From: CAXBPY01 sp003455275 | Lineage (GTDB): Bacteria > Bacteroidota > Bacteroidia > Chitinophagales > UBA10324 | DNA: 52,374 nt | Reading direction: 5' to 3' | NCBI GenBank assembly: GCA_963977675.1 | Contig: CAXBPY010000018.1 | Span: 1 to 52,374, forward strand | Shown here: positions 26,801-34,341 of the stretch, in pieces | Numbering within the stretch: the stretch's first letter is position 1 | Layout of the letters: the number at the start of each line of letters is the position of its first letter | Made by a program: the position numbers and the translations under genes | Notes under the pieces: model-generated | Databases searched by the model: none | The model's input: the letters and a program-made list of their open reading frames with translations, nothing else | What the model was told of the DNA's origin: nothing

Positions 26801-28203
26801 TTCGCCCTGTGATCAGTTTGAAGAAAGTAACTTTCACTTACACACAATCACAAGGAACTACGCTTCCTGGGTTTGTTTACAAAGCCAAAAATTTTGGACA
26901 AGATTTAAGTAAGACAGCGCCGGGATGGGATTTTGTTTCCGGGATGCAACCGGATACTGCGTGGCTGAATAATGCAGCGAAGAAAGACTGGTTTACTCAC
27001 GACAGCACCCTCAACTATCAGGTGATTCAGAACTTCAATAGAAATATTACCGCTAAAGCGCAGCTAGAACCAATCAAGGATGTGAGCATTGATATTAATT
27101 TCATGAAAGACTACACGGAAAATCATACAGAGTTTTTTAAAGACACTGGAATTGGAACTTTAGTTCATTTGAATCCGCAAGTGTTCGGCACTTACCGTGT
27201 TTCATTCATTTCATGGAACACTGCTTTCTCTAAGCCAGATACAAACGGCAACTCCGAATTATTTAACAACTTCGAAGCATATCGCCAGATTATTTCAGAT
27301 CGGCTTGCTGGCGGAAATCCTGAATCGGTTGGAACCTTTGTAAATCCTTCGGACACTTCAGGTAATGGAAACAACCCTAACTATAAATATGGTTATGGTC
27401 CATATTCTCAAGATGTTCTGCTTCCTGCATTCTTCGCAGCGTATGCAGGAAAAGATCCGAACTCAATTGAGATGTATAGATACTTCCGCGGAATTCCAAT
27501 GCCGAACTGGCGCATAACCTACAACGGACTTACCAAAATGAAGTGGGCGAAGAAGGTTTGGAACTCAGTAAATATTTCTCACGGATATTCTTCAACGCTT
27601 ACTGTAAACTCATTCAGCACCGCTCTTGACTTTAAAGGAAACAGCAACAACGGAATTAATATTCCTTCGCGCATAGATTCTGTGAGCGGAAACTTTATTC
27701 CATACTATGATATACCAGGAATTTCTATAAGCGAGCAGTTCTCCCCTCTGCTTGGAGTAAACATGGAATGGAAAAACAGACTTTCTACCAAAGTGGAATT
27801 TAAGAAAGGAAGAACCGAAACCATGAGCTTCCTCGATTATCAATTAGTAGAAGCACGCACGAAAGAAATTACCGTTGGCCTCGGATATAAATGGAAGAAC
27901 GCACCAATTCCATGGAAAGTGCAGGGGAAAAAGAAGAGATTGAAAAATGATCTGAATCTGAAATGTGATTTCTCGCTGAGCGATAACATAACAACTAATT
28001 ACAAACTTGATCAGGCAGTGAGCACACCAACTCAGGGAATGAAAACAGTGAGCATTTCGCCATCAGCAGAGTACCAGGTAAGCAGTAAATTAAATGTGCG
28101 TTTGTTTGTTGACAAGCGTTACAGCATTCCTGCAACTTCTGCCTCTTATCCTATCCGGTACACCAATGCCGGAGTAACTGTGAGATTCACTCTTGCGCAA
28201 TAG
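20869..28203 (+). CDS. sprA: SprA, type IX secretion outer-membrane translocon / gliding motility protein
   Basis: SprA forms the giant single-chain beta-barrel through which T9SS cargo crosses the outer membrane and is required for gliding. At 2444 residues it matches the family length (about 2400). The signal peptide is residues 1-25 (KRNLNPATIIISGAVLLTVISGIA) and the early conserved block NGNIDLTFGYNRQNIQNP is typical of SprA N-domains. A charge-rich linker, with many Lys and Asp, lies near residues 1944-1967. The chain ends YTNAGVTVRFTLAQ as a barrel strand. The start is TTG at 20869; no in-frame ATG exists near the signal peptide, so a TTG start seems real. Expected partners (PorV, PorU, GldKLMN) are not in the window. 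Confidence 0.96.
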   Translation: MKRNLNPATIIISGAVLLTVISGIARNRNHITSFSPKKIAVSDTPPAIDLPYPFQDNHQQEINSSQNNSNGLYLSNPSNIDNNVEYDPQSNEYILSQTIGSQFYSNPSYLSFEDFLKQRNEQSLKENFENLSNSNSLLNHKGVIPQVDVKSQLLDRLFGGNEVDIRPNGNIDLTFGYNRQNIQNPTLTAQQRKQGGFQFDMNIQMNVVGQIGKKLKLTTNYNTQSSFDFENQVKLEYTGFQDEIIKKIEAGNVSLPLNTTLIPGSQSLFGLKTQLQFGRLMVTSVISQQKSQAQNITIQGGAQTQNFEVNADQYDENRNYFLAQYFRDHYNQSMTQLPILNTGAQITKIEVWVTNKNGATTETRDIVAFQDLGEVNPYSPQIFGFTGHDLPAGSSLNKTSTQSASNNLYQNISSNPAVRSLSTTIQTLTNQYALQPVQDFEKTYARKLSPNEYTFQPQLGFILLNQQLNPDEVLAVAYQYTYNGKVYQVGEFAEDVPTNATDPNVLFLKLLKSTSVRPQLPIWKLMMKNVYSIGAYQVSQQDFRLDVYYLDPAGGQRRFIPAGNLNSIPLIRLLGLDRLNNNNDPQPDGVFDFIPNITINPNNGKVIFPVLEPFGSDLKNKFDDQNLATKYVYQVLYDSTKTIALQFPEFDRFVIKGSYKGSSSNDISLGAFNIPQGSVKVTAGGQQLQENVDYTVDYNLGRVKIVNQSIMNSGVPINVSFENNATFGFTTKTLFGTRFDYYINDNFKLGGTYLHLSERPYTRKLNVGDDPISNAIYGVDGSYTHESGLITRMIDKLPLLDTKEKSTITVSAEGARLDPGHSRAIGKGDEGQVYIDDFEGTQSTYDLKFPYSAWVLASTPTGGLFPYSDSINNLQYGFRRAKLNWYSIDPLFLRNLSSTPEYIKDNKSEQCSFYTREVSELEIFPNKQSATPLLTSIATFDLNYEPNVKGPYNFETNGLTGTDNLGRIHFSNPETHWGGIMRSIDYNDFEQANIEYIQLWVLDPYLDGYAGNTYGSLNIDLGSISEDILKDSRLFTENGLPVNGDPSSANLDQTSWSMISVNIPPTNSFDNQESARQFQDVGYDGVGAPQNPPAGAILETDFDAPYLNLLSATYGSGSAIYQKAQQDPAQDNYHYYLGSDYDADQVGILDRYKKYNNPDGNSPIANPNDPTSDAATNLPESEDLNRDNTLNETEEYFEYKVSLNPNDLLTTGQNFITDIVNADVNCSVDQSLIGTERWLQVKIPIEEFTKKVGSIQDFKSIRFIRVYLTGFDTSVILRCAKLEFVRNQWRKYQFSLSTPGEYIPDDNNPDQLFNVGSVSLEENSQRQPVNYIMPPGIQREQQLGTVQNLLQNEQSLSVQVCNLQDGDSKAVYKSINLDMRTFKELKMFVHAESAGTPPTNNYDVNAFLRLGSDFVNNYYEYEKPLTMTPAGTYSGTVEADQLAVWPAANNFDVTLSQLTDVKSQRNAAGGSLTVPYTVTLPNGDRITIVGNPDLGLVKVAMLGVRNPKQGSINSANDDDGLAKCAEVWFNELRVSGFDESGGYAALGRVDIKLADLGSVSLSGAMHTIGFGTLEQKLNERYKDNFYQYDASGTFQLGKFLPKTVGLQLPMYIGVSNTYSNPKYDPYELDVLLKDKLAAQTNTKTRDSLRSIAQDFTSIKSLNFTNVRRQSTNKNVKQHLWNISNWNATYAFTQTFRHNPIAVSDLSKKYHGELAYSFPGKSKFISPFEKVIGTKAKYLKLVRDFNFNLLPTNITFRNAMDRQFGQTVLRPLDEFSPSSEPTYNKFWTWDRFYGVKFDLAKSLNVDFNAVTNTRIDEDTGMIDTKAEKDSIWNNIQNFGRTTHYHHTSNLSYNLPINKIPILDWVTGTFKYKAEYDWLALPLSSDTLFNPDHSVNNIRLVDNPLGNTISNDQDITFNTDLNFKNLYNKWKFLKPYNGSNQPLTQVKKDTKDDKDNKDANKKDLKKNNGSVSKPLIGMVIRPVISLKKVTFTYTQSQGTTLPGFVYKAKNFGQDLSKTAPGWDFVSGMQPDTAWLNNAAKKDWFTHDSTLNYQVIQNFNRNITAKAQLEPIKDVSIDINFMKDYTENHTEFFKDTGIGTLVHLNPQVFGTYRVSFISWNTAFSKPDTNGNSELFNNFEAYRQIISDRLAGGNPESVGTFVNPSDTSGNGNNPNYKYGYGPYSQDVLLPAFFAAYAGKDPNSIEMYRYFRGIPMPNWRITYNGLTKMKWAKKVWNSVNISHGYSSTLTVNSFSTALDFKGNSNNGINIPSRIDSVSGNFIPYYDIPGISISEQFSPLLGVNMEWKNRLSTKVEFKKGRTETMSFLDYQLVEARTKEITVGLGYKWKNAPIPWKVQGKKKRLKNDLNLKCDFSLSDNITTNYKLDQAVSTPTQGMKTVSISPSAEYQVSSKLNVRLFVDKRYSIPATSASYPIRYTNAGVTVRFTLAQ

Positions 28204-28248
28204 TTATTAGTTGATAGTCATCCGTTATTAGTAAATACAAACTTTGCT

Positions 28249-28282
28249 GAAGCCGTTTTGAAAGAAGCGGCTTCTTTTTTTT
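28249..28282 (+). terminator. intrinsic terminator after sprA
   Basis: GAAGCCG (28249-28255) pairs with CGGCTTC (28268-28274) around a 12-base loop, followed directly by eight T (28275-28282). It ends sprA transcription and overlaps the last codon of the opposite gene. Confidence 0.85.
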
Positions 28283-29315
28283 ATCTGTGTTGAGATAAAA
28301 TTTCATTCACCCGCCGCACCCACAAATTGCACCCCTCAGTTGTCCAGTGAGTGTCGCTCTTGCGGAAAAAATTTTCAGGATTTTTTTCTGCGAGTTCAAG
28401 GCAATTGATAATTGGAAATTTTCTTTGCGAATTATTTTGAATTCGTTCAATCAGCAAATTCAATTTTCCAAGCCGCGGTTCAATTAATGAAACCGGATTG
28501 GGTATGAATGAAAAATAAACTTCAGAAAATCCAGCCAACAGATATTGCTGCCGAATCGAATTCATATTGCCAACAAGAACTTCTAACTCGTTATTACTTA
28601 AAAGTGAGAATGAACTGGTGCTAAGAGTATCATCTATAGTTTCAGAAAGGAATAAGCGATTGCCGCCCGAAGATTGAGCCACTTCTGCCGGCAAGCGGTG
28701 AAACCATTTGTAATTAATATCACCTTTTAACTGTTTCGATTTGGTGAAGAAGCCATAATCAAACAACAATGCTTCAATATGAATATCATTTGGAGCAAAA
28801 TAATCTTTCCAGTTTTCAATCACATCGGTGTGTTGAGGAATTTTTGTTTTTACATTTTGAATTTTCTGACAAACAGGATCAACATATAAAAAACGGTTGC
28901 GGATGTATCGCTCTGTCGATTCAATAATCAGAATTCTCTTCGTGTCTGATTCATTTGAAAAACTCACATTGTCACCATCCCAGTTACAAATCAAGAGCCG
29001 ACTGATTCCGCAGAATTGTTTTTCAGTGATGAATTTGTAGATGTAGCTGTCGCCTAAAATGAGGAGCGAAATATTTTTTTCCTGATGACAGGTGTCAGCA
29101 ATAAAAGTGCTTTCAGTTTTTTCATACTCCTTAAACTTTGATACAAAGCATAACCCGAACAAATCGCCATAACGATAACGATCGGTGCCAAAAGCACCAT
29201 TGTCGGGTTTTACATTTCCAAACCATTCTTTAAACCGGGCAGATTCGGTAAGGAAGTACACGCTTCCGCAAAAAAGAAAACCAAGAGACAGAAAAATGTA
29301 ACGGATGATTTTCAT
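28281..29315 (-). CDS. SGNH-hydrolase-like partner of MBOAT acyltransferase (AlgJ/AlgX/DltD-like)
   Basis: I choose the ATG at 29315 (344 residues, starting MKIIRYIFLSLGFLFCG) because a hydrophobic signal/anchor follows directly; a longer frame overlaps the upstream gene and is unlikely. The SGNH elements are GDSY (S90 after LLILGD) and near the C-terminus D321-T-H323-W (KSDTHWTTEG), the catalytic Ser and Asp-x-His of AlgX/AlgJ-type O-acetyltransferases. These receive the acyl group exported by the MBOAT protein and pass it to a periplasmic glycan. The gene begins 2 bases after the MBOAT gene ends, so the two are one operon. The target glycan is not known. Confidence 0.82.
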   Translation of the reverse strand: MKIIRYIFLSLGFLFCGSVYFLTESARFKEWFGNVKPDNGAFGTDRYRYGDLFGLCFVSKFKEYEKTESTFIADTCHQEKNISLLILGDSYIYKFITEKQFCGISRLLICNWDGDNVSFSNESDTKRILIIESTERYIRNRFLYVDPVCQKIQNVKTKIPQHTDVIENWKDYFAPNDIHIEALLFDYGFFTKSKQLKGDINYKWFHRLPAEVAQSSGGNRLFLSETIDDTLSTSSFSLLSNNELEVLVGNMNSIRQQYLLAGFSEVYFSFIPNPVSLIEPRLGKLNLLIERIQNNSQRKFPIINCLELAEKNPENFFRKSDTHWTTEGCNLWVRRVNEILSQHR

Positions 29316-29317
29316 TT

Positions 29318-30697
29318 TCAAAATTGGAAATAGAGAAATTGTTTCAGATGAAAAACACCGAAGAGATAAATACCTGCAAGCATGGCTGAACTGTAAATCC
29401 ATTTTCCTTTTCGCGACGAAATAATTTCTGGTTTTATGTTTTTGAATTCGAGAAGCAGAACAAGAGAAGAGATCGCAAATGCAAAAACAATTTCAGTCCA
29501 ATACATTTCTGAAATTGTACCCGATGAAAAATCAAAAGAAAAAATTCTTTTGAAAACCGACACCGCATCGTGCATTGATTGAGCACGAAACCAAATCCAA
29601 CCGACGAGCACGAAATGAAAAACAAAAATTCTTTTTGTCATTCGTGGCAGAGTGAATGAAAATATTTTCTTCAGATACTTTTCAGTGATAAGTCCGATGC
29701 CATGCCACGCGCCCCAGATAATGAAAGTGAAATTGGCGCCATGCCAGAAACCGCTCAGCAAAAAAGTAATGAGCAGATTCAAATTGTTGCGGTTGGCGCT
29801 TTTTTTATTTCCGCCCAATGGGAAATAAACATAATCGCGAAACCACGATGAAAGTGAAATGTGCCATCGCTGCCAAAAGTTTTGAAGTGAATCAGCCTTG
29901 TAAGGCGAATTGAAATTCAGATTCAGTTTTATGCCCAACATGCGCGCAATGCCAATTGCAATATCAGTGTAGCCGCTGAAGTCGAAATAAATCTGAAGGG
30001 CAAATGCATAAGTAGCGAACAGCAATTGTGCTGAAGAAAAATTCTGAGGCGCGTGATAAACCGGATCAACCATCATTGTTAATCTATCGGCGAGCACTAC
30101 TTTTTTAAATACACCCCACAACGCGAGATGTGCTCCGTTTGCAATTTCACTCGTGTTCCAAAAAACTTTTTTCTTCAACTCAGGAATTAAATTATCGCCA
30201 CGCTCAATTGGCCCTGCTACCATTTGCGGAAAAAACATAACATATAAAATAAACCGTAGCGGATTTTTTTCAGCAGGAATTTTTCCGCGATACACATCAA
30301 TGGTGTAACCCATACTTTGAAAAGTATGAAACGAAATTCCCATTGGCAGAATGAAATCGAGCACAGGCAGAAACGATGAGCTCATCGCTTCATTCAAATG
30401 CCATTGAAAAAAATGATAATACTTAAAGAAAAAAAGTATGAGCAGGTTGCTGCACAAACTCGTTATGAGAAATATTTTTTTGTTGCGCTGCCCGCTGATT
30501 TTAGAAATAACAATTCCGCAACCGTAATCAATGAGTGCGATGCCAAGAATGATGAATACATAATTGATGTTCCAGCACATGTAGAAATAAATGCTGCATA
30601 GAAGCAACAACACCCAGCGAACTTTATGCGGCACCAAGTAGTACAGGCAAAAAACCCAACCGAAGAATAACAGAAACTGTAGAGAGTTGAATAGCAT
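29318..30697 (-). CDS. MBOAT-family membrane O-acyltransferase (AlgI/DltB-like)
   Basis: The 459-residue polytopic protein begins LFNSLQFLLFFGWVFCLYYLVPHK, the usual AlgI-like opening, and has about ten or more transmembrane helices. The catalytic His is H319 in LLSGFWHGANFTFIIWGAWHG, preceded by the typical QNFWQRWHISLSSWFRDYVYFPLGG. It would pass an acyl (often acetyl) group from a cytoplasmic donor across the membrane to an SGNH-type protein that modifies an extracytoplasmic polysaccharide. The neighbour at 28281-29315 fits that role. The upstream lipoprotein gene is 38 bases away on the same strand. Confidence 0.92.
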   Translation of the reverse strand: MLFNSLQFLLFFGWVFCLYYLVPHKVRWVLLLLCSIYFYMCWNINYVFIILGIALIDYGCGIVISKISGQRNKKIFLITSLCSNLLILFFFKYYHFFQWHLNEAMSSSFLPVLDFILPMGISFHTFQSMGYTIDVYRGKIPAEKNPLRFILYVMFFPQMVAGPIERGDNLIPELKKKVFWNTSEIANGAHLALWGVFKKVVLADRLTMMVDPVYHAPQNFSSAQLLFATYAFALQIYFDFSGYTDIAIGIARMLGIKLNLNFNSPYKADSLQNFWQRWHISLSSWFRDYVYFPLGGNKKSANRNNLNLLITFLLSGFWHGANFTFIIWGAWHGIGLITEKYLKKIFSFTLPRMTKRIFVFHFVLVGWIWFRAQSMHDAVSVFKRIFSFDFSSGTISEMYWTEIVFAFAISSLVLLLEFKNIKPEIISSRKGKWIYSSAMLAGIYLFGVFHLKQFLYFQF

Positions 30698-30735
30698 GAA
30701 AAGTTTAACAAACCCCTTCAGGGAAAATGCGTTTG

Positions 30736-31209
30736 TCAGGGGGTTGGTGTATAATGAAACTCCTTTCCTTCATACGAAAACCAAAATTCATTCCCATCGA
30801 GTTTTAAGATTTCGAGAGTGAGTGTAACATTTTTTGTAGATGGACCAATGTAATTAAACGAACTATCTACTAGGTCATAAGTATCTGTTGCCTCAAGAAT
30901 CAATTCATTTTTATGATTTGAAAATTTCCATGTTCCTTCATATTCATCTTCCTGCTCCAGTATAGCACCGCTGGTAGATTGGCTCAAAGTACTCCACTGA
31001 AAAGTTTGATTCAATTCAAAATACAAAACTGATTCCCCTGTTATAAATGGTTCGGATATTTGAATTACCGATTCAAGGCCCCAGTTATTGCAGAGTAAAC
31101 TTTTTTTAGGAAGCAGCGATCCCTTATCATCTTTCGGATATTTTTTGCAACCCATTGTTGCAACGATAAGGAAAACAGATGCTACAGAATTAAGGACTAA
31201 TTTTTTCAT
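30736..31209 (-). CDS. putative lipoprotein, lipocalin-like
   Basis: I choose the ATG at 31209 (157 residues) because it opens a signal peptide MKKLVLNSVASVFLIVATMGC with a lipobox-like Cys at residue 21. The rest has the lipocalin-like pattern of many small Bacteroidota lipoproteins: NNWGLESVIQI, an all-beta run with FELNQTFQWSTLS, then GTWKFSNHKNELILE. This class has no established function. Its position between the MBOAT cassette and the toxin-antitoxin operon gives no strong clue. It lies 64 bases after the secreted-protein gene on the same strand. Confidence 0.7.
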   Translation of the reverse strand: MKKLVLNSVASVFLIVATMGCKKYPKDDKGSLLPKKSLLCNNWGLESVIQISEPFITGESVLYFELNQTFQWSTLSQSTSGAILEQEDEYEGTWKFSNHKNELILEATDTYDLVDSSFNYIGPSTKNVTLTLEILKLDGNEFWFSYEGKEFHYTPTP

Positions 31210-31273
31210 AAGTTGAAAATTGACTTGTGAATGCTTAAAACATACCGCACAAATTAATTGAATGACAATGAAA

Positions 31274-31765
31274 TTATTTCTCTGGATCCACACCAATCAG
31301 AATGTAGAGCTCAAGAGGTTCCGTAATTCCTTGCAGCACAATGGTGATCTTCTCAAACTCATTGTGAATCTCAAAAGCTTTTTTCAAATTCACCACTGCA
31401 CCCTCAGCAATGTAAGTGAGCGGAGTAACCGAGGCATCATTCACAATAAAGTATTGCAGCCATACAGAGGCAATTTCATATTTCACTTTTCCATCGCATG
31501 ATAAAACTACTACCTCATCTGCACTTCTGTTTCTGAGAGAATCATTGGTGAATTTTCCCATGTCTCCAATGAGAAAACTGTCGCTTGAAATCTTTCCTCT
31601 GTCAGTTGAGTAACTGATTTTCACTCCATACTCTACTGTGTTTCCGAGAAAAGAAATTTTGTAGTTGCAGTGGAAGACGGTGGAGTCAATTAGAACTCCG
31701 GATTCTTGTGCAGAGCAAAAGTGTGTTGTGAAGAAGTAGGAGATAATGAAGAGAAGCGTTTTCAT
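31274..31765 (-). CDS. secreted protein of unknown function, coupled to HepT
   Basis: The 163-residue protein has a signal peptide (residues 1-19, LLFIISYFFTTHFCSAQ) and a mature part rich in beta strands (STVFHCNYKISFLGNTVEYGVKI). I recognise no domain. Its ATG overlaps the stop codon of the HepT gene (ATGA, 31765-31762), so translation is coupled to the toxin-antitoxin pair. That is unusual because MntA and HepT act in the cytoplasm and this product is exported. It could be a passenger gene that landed there by chance. Confidence 0.72.
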   Translation of the reverse strand: MKTLLFIISYFFTTHFCSAQESGVLIDSTVFHCNYKISFLGNTVEYGVKISYSTDRGKISSDSFLIGDMGKFTNDSLRNRSADEVVVLSCDGKVKYEIASVWLQYFIVNDASVTPLTYIAEGAVVNLKKAFEIHNEFEKITIVLQGITEPLELYILIGVDPEK

Positions 31766-32064
31766 TTCAAGATTGAAACAATCTCCTTCTTCAATTTGGG
31801 AAGCTCAATCTTGATAGCTGCCCACACAATGTTTTCATCTACTCCAAAATATTCGTGAGCAATAAAATTGCGATAGCTGTTTATTCCTTTCCAGTCAATC
31901 TGCGGATTTGCATTTTTAGTTTCTGCACTCATGCGTTTGCATGCTTCGCCTATCACAATAAAATTCATCATCACTGCATCGTAAGCCATTGAATTATTCA
32001 AAAGGTTTTCGAGCGAAGAAATATTTTTCAGATATTCTTCAATGTGTGCAATGGCATAAAGCAC
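31762..32064 (-). CDS. hepT: HepT-like HEPN ribonuclease toxin (DUF86)
   Basis: This helical protein (100 residues from the GTG at 32064) carries the HEPN catalytic motif RX4HXY at residues 65-72 (RNFIAHEY), the hallmark of HepT mRNA/tRNA-cleaving toxins, and YDAVMMNFIVIGEACKRMS as the central helix. In characterised pairs, MntA adds AMP to the tyrosine of this motif and blocks toxicity. The start is uncertain: the ATG that overlaps the MntA stop (32093-32091) is out of phase with this frame by one base, and no in-frame ATG lies between them. The in-frame upstream sequence (NEDDRANAEEV) looks like native helix 1. So either translation starts at GTG 32064 or there is a frameshift. Confidence 0.85.
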   Translation of the reverse strand: MLYAIAHIEEYLKNISSLENLLNNSMAYDAVMMNFIVIGEACKRMSAETKNANPQIDWKGINSYRNFIAHEYFGVDENIVWAAIKIELPKLKKEIVSILK

Positions 32065-32092
32065 TTCTTCGGCATTTGCTCGGTCATCTTCA

Positions 32093-32401
32093 TTAAGTAT
32101 AAATGGCCTGACTTAATATTCTGTTTTTATAATGCGGCTTCAGTGAGTGAGGGTTAGCAAGATCAACCTCTCGGTTAAAAATATTTTTCAGGTAATCATG
32201 CAGCCCTTCCTTACTTGCCCTATAATTTTCGAGCGGGGCATCTATCACCACCAGAAAATCAATATCACTTTTTTCATTCGCCTCACCGCGCGCAAACGAA
32301 CCGAACAAACCAATTTCTTTCACATGAAATTTCTGATGCAGCATCGGTTTTTCTCTTTTAAGAAAAGCTACAATTCCATCTCTTGTGATTTGATTTTTCA
32401 T
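32093..32401 (-). CDS. mntA: MntA-like nucleotidyltransferase antitoxin
   Basis: The 102-residue protein is a minimal nucleotidyltransferase with the full GSX10DXD signature: G34-S35 in LFGSFARGE and D46-x-D48 in KSDIDFLVV, plus a third acidic residue D80 in REVDLANP. In known HepT/MntA systems this enzyme AMPylates the HepT toxin using ATP. It is placed just upstream of hepT with the stop TAA one base overlapping an ATG, as is usual. The hutU stop lies 49 bases upstream on the same strand, so a separate promoter may be needed; none is obvious. Confidence 0.9.
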   Translation of the reverse strand: MKNQITRDGIVAFLKREKPMLHQKFHVKEIGLFGSFARGEANEKSDIDFLVVIDAPLENYRASKEGLHDYLKNIFNREVDLANPHSLKPHYKNRILSQAIYT

Positions 32402-32450
32402 TTTGTTATAATGCTATTACAAAAATAAGAAAGATTGAAGAGAACAGATT

Positions 32451-34124
32451 CTACTTCAACCTCTCCTTCAGATCCAATCTGAATTTGCGGGCAGTGTCTT
32501 TTGCAATATCATAACCAGCATCGGCATGTCGTATTACTCCCATTGCAGGGTCGTTATTCAAAACTCTTTTTAATCTTCTTGCTGCATCGTCAGTTCCGTC
32601 AGCCACTATCACCATTCCGGCGTGTATGCTGTAACCAATTCCAACTCCACCGCCATGATGCAGTGAAACCCAACTGGCTCCTCCGGCAGTATTAATAAGC
32701 GAATTAAGAATAGGCCAGTCGGCAATTGCATCACTGCCATCCATCATTGCTTCTGTTTCTCTGTTTGGTGAAGCAACAGAGCCGGTATCGAGGTGGTCGC
32801 GACCAATCACAATCGGGGCTTTCACTTTTCCGGTGCGCACGAGTTCATTAAAAAGCAAACCAGCTTTTTCTCTTTCTCCCATTCCGAGCCAGCAGATGCG
32901 CGCGGGCAATCCCTGGAAAGCAATTTTTTCTTTTGCCATTTTCAGCCAGCGCAGCAGTCCCTTGTTCTCCGGGAAAAGATTGGCGAGCGCTTCATCTGTG
33001 GTGTAAATATCCTGTGGGTCGCCGCTCAGAGCCACCCAACGGAAAGGTCCCTTGCCTTCGCAAAAAAGCGGGCGTATGTAAGCAGGCACAAACCCGGGAA
33101 AGTCAAAAGCATTTTTCACTCCGCGCTTTAGCGCTTGTCCGCGCAAATTATTTCCGTAGTCGAAAGTTATGGCACCGCGCTTTTGCAGTTCAAGCATCAG
33201 GCGCACATGTTCAGCCATTGTATCGAGTGAACGCTCGATATAATCAGCAGGATTTTTTTCGCGAAGAACTTTTGCTTGCCCCACAGTAAGTCCTGAAGGA
33301 AAATATCCAATCAGTTCATCGTGCGCGCTGGTTTGATCAGTAAGTGTGTCAACTGAAATATTTCTTTCGAGCAAACGCTTAAGCAAGTCAACCGCATTTC
33401 CAATCACTGCAATAGAAACTGCTTCGCCTTTTGCTTTTGCTTCAAGCGCCCAGTCAATTCCTTCATCAATGTTGTGAGTGAGTTTGTCGAGATACTTTGT
33501 CTCAATTCTTTTTTGTGCGCGCCATTCTTCCATCTCCGCAGCGAGGCACACACCTTCATTCAATGTGATTGCGAGTGGTTGTGCGCCGCCCATTCCGCCG
33601 AGACCTGCAGTTACATTTAGGGTTCCCTTCAGCGAACCATTAAAATGTTTTGATGCGAGTGAGAGATAAGTTTCGTAAGTACCCTGCACAATTCCCTGTG
33701 AGCCTATGTAAATCCACGAGCCGGCAGTCATTTGTCCGTACATGATTAAACCTTTTGCTTCCAGCTCACGGAAATAATTCCAGTTCGCCCAGTTGCCAAC
33801 GAGGTTGGAGTTCGCAATAATTACACGAGGTGCATCTTTATGTGTTGGAAGAATGCCAACGGGTTTTCCACTTTGCACCAAGAGAGTTTCATCTTCGTTT
33901 AAATCTTTCAGCGCTTTAACAATTAGATCAAATGCTTCCCAGTTGCGCGCAGCTTTTCCGGTGCCGCCATACACAATTAAATCTTCCGGCCGCTCAGCCA
34001 CATCGGGGTCAAGGTTGTTGTGCAGCATTCTTAATGCGGCTTCCTGAATCCATCCTTTGCACGAAATGGAATTACCTGTAGCAGCATGCAGATTTTTTCT
34101 GGAAGAAGAAAAAGTGGTTGACAT
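32451..34124 (-). CDS. hutU: urocanate hydratase
   Basis: The 557-residue enzyme adds water to urocanate to give imidazolone propionate, the second step of histidine breakdown, with tightly bound NAD as electrophile. Family blocks present include the N-terminal RMLHNNLDPDVAERPEDLIVYGGTGKAARNW, GKPVGILPTHKDAPRV, MTAGSWIYIGSQGIVQGTYE, FPGFVPAYIRPLFCEGKGPF and SLHHGGGVGIGYSIHAGMV. Length is normal (about 550). The expected active-site Cys lies in ARICWLGMGER. No hutH, hutI or hutG is within the window, so the histidine pathway genes are dispersed here. Confidence 0.97.
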   Translation of the reverse strand: MSTTFSSSRKNLHAATGNSISCKGWIQEAALRMLHNNLDPDVAERPEDLIVYGGTGKAARNWEAFDLIVKALKDLNEDETLLVQSGKPVGILPTHKDAPRVIIANSNLVGNWANWNYFRELEAKGLIMYGQMTAGSWIYIGSQGIVQGTYETYLSLASKHFNGSLKGTLNVTAGLGGMGGAQPLAITLNEGVCLAAEMEEWRAQKRIETKYLDKLTHNIDEGIDWALEAKAKGEAVSIAVIGNAVDLLKRLLERNISVDTLTDQTSAHDELIGYFPSGLTVGQAKVLREKNPADYIERSLDTMAEHVRLMLELQKRGAITFDYGNNLRGQALKRGVKNAFDFPGFVPAYIRPLFCEGKGPFRWVALSGDPQDIYTTDEALANLFPENKGLLRWLKMAKEKIAFQGLPARICWLGMGEREKAGLLFNELVRTGKVKAPIVIGRDHLDTGSVASPNRETEAMMDGSDAIADWPILNSLINTAGGASWVSLHHGGGVGIGYSIHAGMVIVADGTDDAARRLKRVLNNDPAMGVIRHADAGYDIAKDTARKFRLDLKERLK

Positions 34125-34287
34125 AAAAAAATATTTGATGGGGTAAAAATAATTTTTTCATTATTTTAAAACCTCGTTCCTTTCTGAAACAAGCGCGGTT
34201 TGAAAGGAGAAGTTTTATTCTGAAAAAAACTTTTGAAAATGTTTTTAGAACGGATAAAAACTTTTTCAAAATTGAAATCCGGAAAAT

Positions 34288-34317
34288 GAAAAAGGGCGGA
34301 ACTTTCGATCCACCCTT
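34288..34317 (-). terminator. intrinsic terminator after the T9SS hydrolase gene
   Basis: On the minus strand AAGGGTGGA and TCCGCCCTT form a 9-bp stem (one G-U pair) around the loop TCGAAAGT, followed by TTTTTC. It lies 25 bases beyond the stop codon at 34342. Confidence 0.8.
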
Positions 34318-34341
34318 CTTCCACCTAAAAACAAGGAAGAA

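Noticed and set aside
28281..29402. Longer reading frame for the SGNH-like gene starting at 29402
   Set aside because: It overlaps the upstream MBOAT gene by 85 bases, while the ATG at 29315 opens a clean signal/anchor segment 2 bases after the MBOAT stop.
31274..34124. Recent horizontally acquired island around the toxin-antitoxin genes
   Set aside because: Base composition looks like the neighbouring genes and no repeats, tRNA or integrase genes flank the stretch.
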